This document shows positions 56,309-64,000 of a stretch of 64,000 nucleotides of DNA, piece after piece. Both the position numbers and the translations under genes were made by a program. Location: NCBI GenBank assembly GCA_025453675.1, contig JALOPW010000001.1, positions 62,001-126,000 on the forward strand. The letters run 5' to 3'. Source of the DNA: Methanolinea sp. (GTDB lineage Archaea > Halobacteriota > Methanomicrobia > Methanomicrobiales > Methanospirillaceae). The first letter of the stretch is position 1; each line of letters begins with the position of its first letter. The notes under the pieces were generated by a model, which saw only the letters and a program-made list of their open reading frames with translations, was not told the origin of the DNA and made no database searches.

Positions 56309-58061
56309 CTGGACCCCTCTCCTCCCCGGAGGATCCGCCGTGGTGATCTCGGAGCTTCTCTTCGCAGGCTTCCAGATCTGATATGAGGTCCTGGAGAGTC
56401 TGATAGCGTTCAGCAGGGTCAACTGCAAGGCATTTCTGCAGGATTCCATCGAACATGCGGGCATCAGGGGCACGGGATGAGGGGAGTTCAATCTTTCCCT
56501 GCAGCCGCTCACGCGTCACTTCGGCGATACTCTCACCCGGGAAGGGCAACACGCCGTTGAGGAGCCGGTACAGGATGATGCCGAGCTGGTATACATCGGT
56601 CTTTTCAGTGGTGCGTCCGAATCTCCCGGGGTCCAGCTGCTCTGGGGCGGCATACGAGAGTGAGAACCCGTGCAGGGTTGTCTCTGCGGGAACGCGATCA
56701 TTCCGGGAGAGCCCCCAGTCTCCGATTTTTGGCTCCCCTTCAGGAGTGAGCAGTATGTTTCCCGGCTTGAGGTCACGGTGGATCACCCCCTGGAGGTGCG
56801 CGTACGACAGGGCCTGGGCGACTTTCCTGATGAGCACTGCTGCATACCCGGGGTCCACGGGTACCGGGATCTGCTCAAGACTCCCTGGCAGGTATTCCAT
56901 CTCCACGAATGGCACGGGAAGGATATTGGATGCATAGACCTGGACAATACCCGGATGGACCAGTGTCCGCCACACGTTCATCTCCCGGAAGAGTGATCTC
57001 CCGGTCTTTTCATCCGTCCTGATGGGGACTTTGACGGCGACCATGACCCCATCATCCCTGCGCCTGGCCGAGAAGACGCGGGCAATTCCTCCCTGGTGAA
57101 GGAATCTGGCCCCTGAGTATCTCTCTTCCAGTTCAGGAGGGAATAAGGGAGTGACGGAAGGAGTGTCATCTTCAAAGAGCATGGTATCACTGTAGGCGGA
57201 AGCACGTTCCAGGGGCGCCCCTCGGGGGAGCCACACCTGCAAAATGGTTATAATAAGCCCGAAGAGGAAAGTAAGGGCTGGAACCAGGGTGGACGGGGGA
57301 AGGGAGGGGGTCAGTAAAAACCCTGTATATGCCAGGAAACCGCAGGCAAAACATCCGGTATGCACGAGAGAGACCACCTTCAATCCAATCCCTCGATAGG
57401 AGGAATAGGCCATTCCCACCGATGAGACGGCTCCGTATGCCAGCAGGGCTCCGCCGACGATGACCCAGGCGATCCCCTGGCCTGAGTGCATGAACCAGAG
57501 GATTCCGGCGTCCAGGAACAGAAGAGCCTGGAGGAAGAAGAGGGCGGCAAGAAGGGCATGGACACCGGCAAATACCCTGTGCGAGGGATGCCGCCGGGCG
57601 ATTTCTCCAGCCGGGCTACGGATATCCCGGATCAGTATGGTGAGATGAAGGACGCCACTCCCGATGATAAGGACAAGGGTGAGGACTATGGTGAAGAAGT
57701 CGCCCGTCACCCACATCCCACGCCCATTACCTGAAGGAACCACTGTTTCGTTGGACGTGGGCGAGGGTGTTGTGGGAGGGAGATGAGGAGTCTCGAATGT
57801 GGTCGGGGCCGGGGTGATGGCAGGAGTGGGAATGGTGGCAGTGGGAGACGGGGTGGCGGTCTCCGCATTCCAGAATTGAGGGAAATCGTGTGTGATAATT
57901 TCTTTATATTTATCCTGAATTGCCTTCGTCTTCTCCAACAGGTCAGTCGGTATACCCCGTGAGGAGTTGACACCATACGTGATATTTGCCTCGCAGAGAG
58001 TGCCGAACATCACTGCACCTGCCAGGAGGAGAATGAGAATAAAGCGGTATAACTTCACCAT
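56289..58061 (-). CDS. Membrane Ser/Thr protein kinase
   Basis: N-terminal TM segments; YLPGSLEQIP, GVIHRDLKPGNILLTPEGEPKIGDWGLSR, YAAPEQLDPGRFG. Confidence 0.93.
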   Translation of the reverse strand: MVKLYRFILILLLAGAVMFGTLCEANITYGVNSSRGIPTDLLEKTKAIQDKYKEIITHDFPQFWNAETATPSPTATIPTPAITPAPTTFETPHLPPTTPSPTSNETVVPSGNGRGMWVTGDFFTIVLTLVLIIGSGVLHLTILIRDIRSPAGEIARRHPSHRVFAGVHALLAALFFLQALLFLDAGILWFMHSGQGIAWVIVGGALLAYGAVSSVGMAYSSYRGIGLKVVSLVHTGCFACGFLAYTGFLLTPSLPPSTLVPALTFLFGLIITILQVWLPRGAPLERASAYSDTMLFEDDTPSVTPLFPPELEERYSGARFLHQGGIARVFSARRRDDGVMVAVKVPIRTDEKTGRSLFREMNVWRTLVHPGIVQVYASNILPVPFVEMEYLPGSLEQIPVPVDPGYAAVLIRKVAQALSYAHLQGVIHRDLKPGNILLTPEGEPKIGDWGLSRNDRVPAETTLHGFSLSYAAPEQLDPGRFGRTTEKTDVYQLGIILYRLLNGVLPFPGESIAEVTRERLQGKIELPSSRAPDARMFDGILQKCLAVDPAERYQTLQDLISDLEACEEKLRDHHGGSSGEERGPDGTSGE

Positions 58062-58062
58062 T

Positions 58063-58863
58063 TCACGCCTCCTTTTCCACTCCTTGTGATACCTGTTCCA
58101 GGAAGAGGAGGGTGACCCCGAATTCCCCAAGGGAAAGGGTGATGCGGTCCCCGTCCTTCACCCGGACCTGATGCCGGTCCGGAATTCTCTTCCCGTTGAT
58201 ATATGTACCTCCTGTGCTCCCCCGATCCTCGATCAGGCACTTCTCATCCCTTATCCAGACCAGGGCATGTGGCCTCGTGATGCGGGTCAGGGACCGGTAG
58301 GATTCAGGAAAGGCCACAGGTTCATATTCCGGCATATTCAGACGTGCCCCGTCCTCGGCTCTCCCCAGTGCGGTGCAGGGGGAGGAGAGCGTGACAACCC
58401 TGCCATCCCATTCGCCTCCTACGACCAGGAGGTTATTCTGCAGTGTGCCGAACTCATGAGAGACCCTCTGCCTGGCGGTCGTGATCCGCTCCTGCAGGCT
58501 GGTTCCCTGGAGTTGGGGGGGCAGGGATGAGAAAAATCCAAGGTCCCGCTGAATTCTTGGGATAATTCCCGGCACTGGAGAATATTCCCAGGCAGGATGG
58601 ATACCCCTGGAAGTCTCCCTGCCCAGGCCCGGGCGCCGGGTAACAAGGCCGGCGTGGAGGAGCCTTTCCAGGTGTTTCTTGGTATTCTCATAACTTATAC
58701 CGATCTCCATTGAGATCGATCTTGTATCGAGGGGTTTCTTCTCCAGGAGTCGCAGGATGCGAAGGCGGGTGCTGTGACTGAGAATCTCCAGGTACTCGGA
58801 TAATTCCTCCAGGAATTCCCCATCATCGGCAGTCAGTATGGTACCCGGATTCTCAGCCATCAA
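58063..58863 (-). CDS. wHTH-FHA domain regulator
   Basis: LSHSTRLRILRLLEKKPLDTRSISMEIGISYENTKKHLERLLHAGLV (ArsR-like HTH) and ALGRAEDGARLN...SLTRITRPHALVWIRDEKCLIEDRGSTGGTYINGKRI (FHA). Confidence 0.9.
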   Translation of the reverse strand: MMAENPGTILTADDGEFLEELSEYLEILSHSTRLRILRLLEKKPLDTRSISMEIGISYENTKKHLERLLHAGLVTRRPGLGRETSRGIHPAWEYSPVPGIIPRIQRDLGFFSSLPPQLQGTSLQERITTARQRVSHEFGTLQNNLLVVGGEWDGRVVTLSSPCTALGRAEDGARLNMPEYEPVAFPESYRSLTRITRPHALVWIRDEKCLIEDRGSTGGTYINGKRIPDRHQVRVKDGDRITLSLGEFGVTLLFLEQVSQGVEKEA

Positions 58864-58993
58864 ATATTTCTCCCAGGAACCGTTCCTGCAGCTGAGATTT
58901 ATCCGGGGTTACCAAGAGGGTGCCGGTCAGGATCCGCTTCCCGGAATATCCATCACGTATAGTGATCTCTCTTCTCACTCCGGGGGTCCTCGG

Positions 58994-59476
58994 TTATTGT
59001 GCACTCTGTGCAGAGTCAAGAGGGGTAAAAGTGAGTGATGCGGAGTTAATGCAGTACCTCATCCCGGTAGGAGGGGGACCATCATCAAAGACGTGTCCAA
59101 GGTGTGCATCGCAGCGGGCGCAGAGAACCTCGGTCCTTCTCATTCCATAACTTCCATCCTCAACAAGGCGGACATTGTGTATATGCACCGGTGCCCAGAA
59201 ACTCGGCCATCCCGTGCCTGAATCAAACTTGGTCCCGGAGGAGAAGAGGTCTGTGCCGCAGCAGGCACAACGATAGAGTCCATCGTCATGGAGGTCGTGA
59301 TATGCGCCGGAGAAGGCGGGTTCGGTCCCCTTCAGCCTGGCCACCATGAACTGCCCTGGAGAAAGCCTCTTTTTCCACTCATCATTAGTATACTCAACCC
59401 TGCTCACCGGTTCCAGTCTGCCGGTTGACGTGTTGAAGATGAGTAGTAAAGGGGAGTGGTTCCGGTGCTGCTTCAT
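58994..59476 (-). CDS. msrB: Peptide-methionine (R)-S-oxide reductase
   Basis: [57 protein letters not shown]. Confidence 0.95.
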   Translation of the reverse strand: MKQHRNHSPLLLIFNTSTGRLEPVSRVEYTNDEWKKRLSPGQFMVARLKGTEPAFSGAYHDLHDDGLYRCACCGTDLFSSGTKFDSGTGWPSFWAPVHIHNVRLVEDGSYGMRRTEVLCARCDAHLGHVFDDGPPPTGMRYCINSASLTFTPLDSAQSAQ

Positions 59477-59591
59477 GCGATATGGATCCTATAATCCCAG
59501 GACGTATAAATGAGAAGTTCGTGGCACACCAGGATACGTCAATGCTATTAAGTCACCCGCTCCAACCCTTCCTCTGAAAGGTGATGTCCCC

Positions 59592-60893
59592 ATGGAGATA
59601 GCAGAGAGAAAGGAGAGCGGAGTGGTGGTGCTGGTCTGTCGGGGAAGGATGGACGGGCATGGTTCTGCCATTCTTGAGCAGGCAGCGAGGGAAGCCCTGC
59701 ACGATGACGATCGTTCACTGGTACTGGACATGAAGGACGTCCCCTACCTCTCCAGTGCCGGTATCCGTGTTATGCTCGCGTTACAGAAGAGACTCAGAGA
59801 GAGGGGCGGGAAAGTGGCACTCGCCGGGACAGGTGATTTCCCCAGGAAAGTCCTGGATATGGCCGGATTCCTCTCTATCTTCCCGAATTATTCCAGCGTT
59901 GAGGAGGCGGTGCGTGTCCTCGGGAGGGCGGAGGAGCGGTCTTCCCTCCTTATAGATTTGCAATCTCCATTTGTGGAGAAGAATGGGACTCGCATGAGTG
60001 CTGAGCCGGGATCTCCACAGCCAGCTGCGCTTAAGGTATGGGGGGACCTGGACCTGGTGTTGCATTCCCGCATCGATGACCAGCATATCGCGGTTATTCC
60101 TTTCAGCGGGACTCAATATGCACTCGGCCTGGGGGCACTTGGAAGGAATCCGGCAGAAGTCCTCCCGTTCCTTGGAGAGATGGTTGTGCTGCATGGATCC
60201 CTGGTCTGGCTGCCAACGGATGGCAATGATACACCCGATTTCTTTACTCCTGTGAAGGATACGGGTGAGGTGAAGATATTTTCCGGCTATTCGGTCTCCC
60301 TGGATGGACCTTTTCGTGAATACGTTATATTAGAGAGTCTTTCCAGGGATGGCATGCCTCTCCAGGAGATCTACAGTCTTCTCATTGAGAGGGCGAAGGA
60401 ACACTATAGGGACTACCGCGGAGTGCTGGCGGTTGCATGGTGGGCCGTCCTTGAAGGCCTGCAGAGCCAGGGTGTCTGCCGTTCACCCATCCCGGAGAAT
60501 GCCCCACCTGAAGGAAAATCTATCATGGATCCATCAATGTTCGACTCATGGTTCGAGCATGGAACGACACCCCGATACCGGGGTGATACCATGGTCGGGT
60601 TCGGAATCGCCGTGGATCTCGACATGGCCGCCAGGAGTTTTGACCAGACCTCTTTAGATCTCCTTATCTCTCCCAAGGAGGGAGAAGAGAAGGGAAAATC
60701 CAGTATATATTCCCACACTCACGCGGTGGTGTTCAGGAACGTGGCATATGACATGAGTGCCTCATTTGAGGTGCAGGTGAAGAAAATCCTCGGCCAGGGG
60801 GAGTTTGTGGACATGCGTCACCTCCTTCTGGATACCAGGATACGGAAGGCGAAAATCGGCGTTGCCCCTGTTTCTGCACTCAAACACGTCTAA
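59592..60893 (+). CDS. STAS-domain protein with long uncharacterised C-terminal region
   Basis: LVCRGRMDGHGSAILEQ...LVLDMKDVPYLSSAGIRVMLALQKRLRERGGKVALAGTGDFPRKVLDMAGF. Confidence 0.88.
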   Translation: MEIAERKESGVVVLVCRGRMDGHGSAILEQAAREALHDDDRSLVLDMKDVPYLSSAGIRVMLALQKRLRERGGKVALAGTGDFPRKVLDMAGFLSIFPNYSSVEEAVRVLGRAEERSSLLIDLQSPFVEKNGTRMSAEPGSPQPAALKVWGDLDLVLHSRIDDQHIAVIPFSGTQYALGLGALGRNPAEVLPFLGEMVVLHGSLVWLPTDGNDTPDFFTPVKDTGEVKIFSGYSVSLDGPFREYVILESLSRDGMPLQEIYSLLIERAKEHYRDYRGVLAVAWWAVLEGLQSQGVCRSPIPENAPPEGKSIMDPSMFDSWFEHGTTPRYRGDTMVGFGIAVDLDMAARSFDQTSLDLLISPKEGEEKGKSSIYSHTHAVVFRNVAYDMSASFEVQVKKILGQGEFVDMRHLLLDTRIRKAKIGVAPVSALKHV

Positions 60894-61043
60894 ATCCCCT
60901 CAATAATGCCAGGGGAAAGATGCGTGCCGGGTGTGAATATGAAAACAGATCCCCATCTCCTTGACGCCAGGCTGCGCTGGTCTCTGCGTTGAATGAGCAA
61001 GGGGTGGAGGCCTCTACGAAAAATGTTCCCTGAGGGGGGGGGG

Positions 61044-61928
61044 TCAGGGTTTTCTGAATACGAGCAGCAACCCCGCAATGGCCAGGCCCCCGACCATCAT
61101 CAATGATGACATGCCAGCCCTGGTACTTCCAGGTACCGGGGTTCCCGGGATGAGGGTCTCGCTCACCATGGTAGTGCTCCCCGCAGTCACCTCAACTGCG
61201 GATATCACGTCCTGGAATCCCTCACCTCTCATGGTGACAGAATGGCTTCCGGCAGGGAGGTCATTCAAAGTCAGGGGTGTCACTCCCCGGAACTGGCCAT
61301 CAAGAAAGACCGATGCACCAGTTGGCACCGAGGTCACGGTGATTGAACCGAGAGGGACAGGCTGCAGGGTGAGAGGCACTCTCATCACCTGGTTCTTGGG
61401 GACAGTGAGTACCTCGTTCAGGGTCACATATCCCTCTTTTGCCAGCATGAGAGTGTGCTTTCCCGGAACCACATTGTAAATGATGAAAATCCCAGTGGGT
61501 GGCACCTTTCCAAGCAGGGTCCCATCCCAGGTGACATCTGCATCAGTGGGGCTGACCAGCAGGTGCACTCTGCTGTATTCCACAAGGGGCAAAGCGCTCA
61601 TGGATACGTATATGTGGATGATCTGCCCTTTCGCGGGCACAGAATTAATGACACCAGCGTAGTTGTAATACCCCTCTTTCTGGAAGGTATAGGCGTGATA
61701 TGGGGTCCCGGTTACGCTCACCGGCACATCAAGAATTCCCTTGACGATCACACCCATCATCTGGCCATCGATGGAGACCTCGGCGCCATCGACATTTCCA
61801 TGAAACCGGTAGGTACCTGTATTCTCTCCCGCGACAGTGTCGGCCTGGACAGAGACAGGGATGAATAAGGTCAGCATGGCACAGAGGACCACATACTGAA
61901 GATACGAACGATGCATACACTCCACCAA
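61044..61928 (-). CDS. PEGA-domain surface protein
   Basis: Signal peptide; GSITVTSVPTGASVFLDGQFRGVTPLTLNDLPAGSHSVTMRGEGFQD; C-terminal TM. Confidence 0.85.
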   Translation of the reverse strand: MVECMHRSYLQYVVLCAMLTLFIPVSVQADTVAGENTGTYRFHGNVDGAEVSIDGQMMGVIVKGILDVPVSVTGTPYHAYTFQKEGYYNYAGVINSVPAKGQIIHIYVSMSALPLVEYSRVHLLVSPTDADVTWDGTLLGKVPPTGIFIIYNVVPGKHTLMLAKEGYVTLNEVLTVPKNQVMRVPLTLQPVPLGSITVTSVPTGASVFLDGQFRGVTPLTLNDLPAGSHSVTMRGEGFQDVISAVEVTAGSTTMVSETLIPGTPVPGSTRAGMSSLMMVGGLAIAGLLLVFRKP

Positions 61929-62153
61929 TCAACTATATATATCTGGGGGAAGTGTCGCTATTTAAATGTATCAGTTTATTGGCGGCAGTCTTGGTGTTTT
62001 CATCCCCATTTGCACGTAAATGTGTTCTCACACACGCACCAGTCCCAAGATGCACAGGCCAGATGAACATCCAGTCCTGAAGTTACGTGAGACCGGAGGG
62101 AGTATACCTATATATATGCATGAATTGAGTCTGATCACGAAGAAGGGGCTGAA

Positions 62154-62570
62154 ATGATGCGCATGGAGAGGCTCAGCGCGGAGGGAAAAGCCGGTAAGAT
62201 ACTCCTTCTCCTGGGAATTGTAGTAGGGTGGTCTTCGGTAATACTTTTCCTGCTTATGGGGGCATTTCCGCTTCATTCCCGGATGATTCCCCTTCATCTC
62301 TTTGCGGATCACGGCGTTCTCCTGATCACAATCAAAGTATCAGGGCTTATTCTTGCTATGATTGCACTTTATTGTGCGGAAAAAGATCGTTTTTCACTTG
62401 CCGGAATTCTTGGGCTCATTGCCACCATCCTTCCTCCGATTGATATCCTGCTCCTCCTGGGGAGCCTCCTTCTTCTCATCAGCCCCGAAGGGAGGGGATT
62501 TTCCGGCGGCGGCGGTGCAGACCCGGGTAAGGAGAAGACCGGGATCAGCGAGGGAAATGAAAACGCGTAA
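62154..62570 (+). CDS. Hypothetical membrane protein
   Basis: 138-aa, 3-4 hydrophobic segments. Confidence 0.6.
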   Translation: MMRMERLSAEGKAGKILLLLGIVVGWSSVILFLLMGAFPLHSRMIPLHLFADHGVLLITIKVSGLILAMIALYCAEKDRFSLAGILGLIATILPPIDILLLLGSLLLLISPEGRGFSGGGGADPGKEKTGISEGNENA

Positions 62571-62608
62571 TTTATCGGGTCTCCTGGTGTATGGAGTCAG
62601 TACAGGGC

Positions 62609-62770
62609 ATGGAACCGAATAAAGGCAGGATAAGAGGGTCCAGTGTGGGAGGAATGCCGGCAGGGGTATGTGTCTGTCCGATCTGTGGGTACAGGATGGA
62701 GCGGCCTCCTGCTGTCCCATGTTATACCCTTCACTGCCCCCGGTGCGAAGCGCAGATGGTCCCCGGATAA
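62609..62770 (+). CDS. Small zinc-ribbon protein (53 aa; below ORF track cutoff)
   Basis: Manual translation: MEPNKGRIRGSSVGGMPAGVCVCPICGYRMERPPAVPCYTLHCPRCEAQMVPG*. Confidence 0.65.
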   Translation: MEPNKGRIRGSSVGGMPAGVCVCPICGYRMERPPAVPCYTLHCPRCEAQMVPG

Positions 62771-62835
62771 GATCTGAAACGTGATATCGTCCCGGAGTGG
62801 AAGATCGTGTGAGGAAAGAATGAAAGGAACAAGAA

Positions 62836-62908
62836 GGCCAGGGCCGAGACTCGAACCCGGGTCGGGGGATCCACAGTCCCCTAGGATAACCAACTACCCC
62901 ACCCTGGC
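62836..62908 (-). tRNA. tRNA-His (anticodon GUG)
   Basis: RC gccagggtggggtagttggttatcctaggggactgtggatcccccgacccgggttcgagtctcggccctggc; stem GGGGA/TCCCC, loop CTGTGGA. Confidence 0.95.
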
Positions 62909-63122
62909 AGGATGTACCCTCCTTTATTTCACCCCGTTGCACTTTAATATATCTCACTTTTCAAAGTCTGTACCTTCCGGACTTCCGGTGCGTATTTAAT
63001 TTCTGGTGATACATTACATTGCACGGTTGATACCACGGGATGATCGACGGCGATATCAGGTCCGCGGTCTTGCCCGCTGATCCCGACGCGATTGATTCAG
63101 AATACCCCTGAGGTGGAGGAGA

Positions 63123-64000
63123 ATGACAGAGAAGAAGCATATCAGGACCCCCATTGTCTGCGTGCTCGGCCATGTGGATCACGGGAAGACATCGCTCCTG
63201 GATCGGATCAGGGGATCCTCGGTAGTGAGCACGGAGGCGGGTGCAATCACACAGCATATCGGCGCCACTATTGTTCCGATAGATGCTATCAGGAAAATGA
63301 GCGGGAGTATGGAGAAGGTTCCCCTCAATGTCCCGGGGCTCCTCTTCATCGATACCCCCGGTCACCATGCTTTCACTACCCTCCGTGCACGGGGCGGAGC
63401 GCTTGCGGACATGGCAATTCTGGTGGTGGATATCAACCAGGGATTCCAGCCCCAGACAGTTGAGGCCCTGCAGATACTGCGTACCTACAAGACGCCGTTT
63501 GTCATTGCTGCAACCAAGATAGATCGCATCCATGGCTGGAGGGTGCATAAAGACGAAGGACTCATGGCCAGTTTTTCGAAGCAGAACAGCAGGGTGAAAG
63601 AACTGGTGGAGACCCGGGTGTACGAAATCGTCGGGGAGCTTTCAGATCTTGGATTTTCGGGAGAACGCTATGACAGGGTCTCTGATTTCCGCAGGAACCT
63701 TGCCATTGTCCCGGTCAGTGCCCACACAGGGGAGGGTATCCCCGAGCTCCTGATGGTGATGATAGGACTTGCACAGCGATACATGGGTGAAGACCTCTCC
63801 CTTTCTGCAGAAGGACCCGGGATGGGCACCATTCTCGAGGTGAAGGAGGAGAAGGGCCTTGGGACAACCCTCGATGTCATCCTTTTTGACGGCCGGCTCG
63901 CAGTCGGGGACGAACTCGCGGTCGCGCGCCAGGAGGGCATCACGGTCACCAAAGTCCGTGCACTGTTACAGCCCCGCCCCCTCAAGGAGATCCTGGTGGA
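63123..64000 (+). CDS. infB: Translation initiation factor aIF-2 / aIF5B (3' truncated by window edge; absent from ORF track)
   Basis: Manual translation MTEKKHIRTPIVCVLGHVDHGKTSLLDRIRGSSVVSTEAGAITQHIGATIVPIDAIRK...FIDTPGHHAFTTLRARGGALADMAILVVDINQGFQPQT. Confidence 0.96.
   Translation, partial: MTEKKHIRTPIVCVLGHVDHGKTSLLDRIRGSSVVSTEAGAITQHIGATIVPIDAIRKMSGSMEKVPLNVPGLLFIDTPGHHAFTTLRARGGALADMAILVVDINQGFQPQTVEALQILRTYKTPFVIAATKIDRIHGWRVHKDEGLMASFSKQNSRVKELVETRVYEIVGELSDLGFSGERYDRVSDFRRNLAIVPVSAHTGEGIPELLMVMIGLAQRYMGEDLSLSAEGPGMGTILEVKEEKGLGTTLDVILFDGRLAVGDELAVARQEGITVTKVRALLQPRPLKEILV

Noticed and set aside
61034-61043. G10 homopolymer at the end of the PEGA gene as a phase-variation switch
   Set aside because: On the minus strand the TGA stop precedes the tract, so length changes would not alter the protein.
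1-64000. CRISPR arrays, rRNA, insertion sequences, prophage
   Set aside because: No regularly spaced direct repeats, rRNA motifs, transposase/integrase or phage structural proteins were seen on reading the sequence and ORF track.

Overview
This window looks like an ordinary chromosomal stretch from a methanogenic archaeon, probably Methanomicrobiales (an inference from gene content: Eha hydrogenase, formylmethanofuran dehydrogenase, many PAS sensor kinases, aIF5B). It contains no rRNA, CRISPR array, transposase or integrase. The metabolic core is a tightly overlapping gene series at 36515-47306. It encodes an Eha-type energy-converting [NiFe]-hydrogenase followed directly by formylmethanofuran dehydrogenase subunits D-B-A-C. 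Other supported content: two P-type ATPases (one cut by the window edge), several sensor kinases (one with 1428 aa), an ABC exporter, ACT / homoserine dehydrogenase / HTH-TiaS-like genes, a wHTH-FHA / membrane Ser-Thr kinase / DUF362-ferredoxin operon, PEGA surface proteins, tRNA-Leu(UAG), tRNA-His(GUG), and the start of aIF5B, which runs off the right edge and is missing from the ORF track. The observations most worth a second look are: (1) a dispersed palindromic repeat family of about 50 bp with consensus ATGAAAATGGCTGCGCCATTTTCATGAATGCATATGCGTGTGTCTCGAAG; (2) an AAA ATPase + TOPRIM-like gene pair that may be an anti-phage module and is rich in homopolymer tracts; (3) a frameshift/deletion that removes a cysteine motif from the Eha polyferredoxin; (4) the wHTH-FHA/kinase operon; (5) two small zinc-ribbon genes below the ORF-length cutoff.
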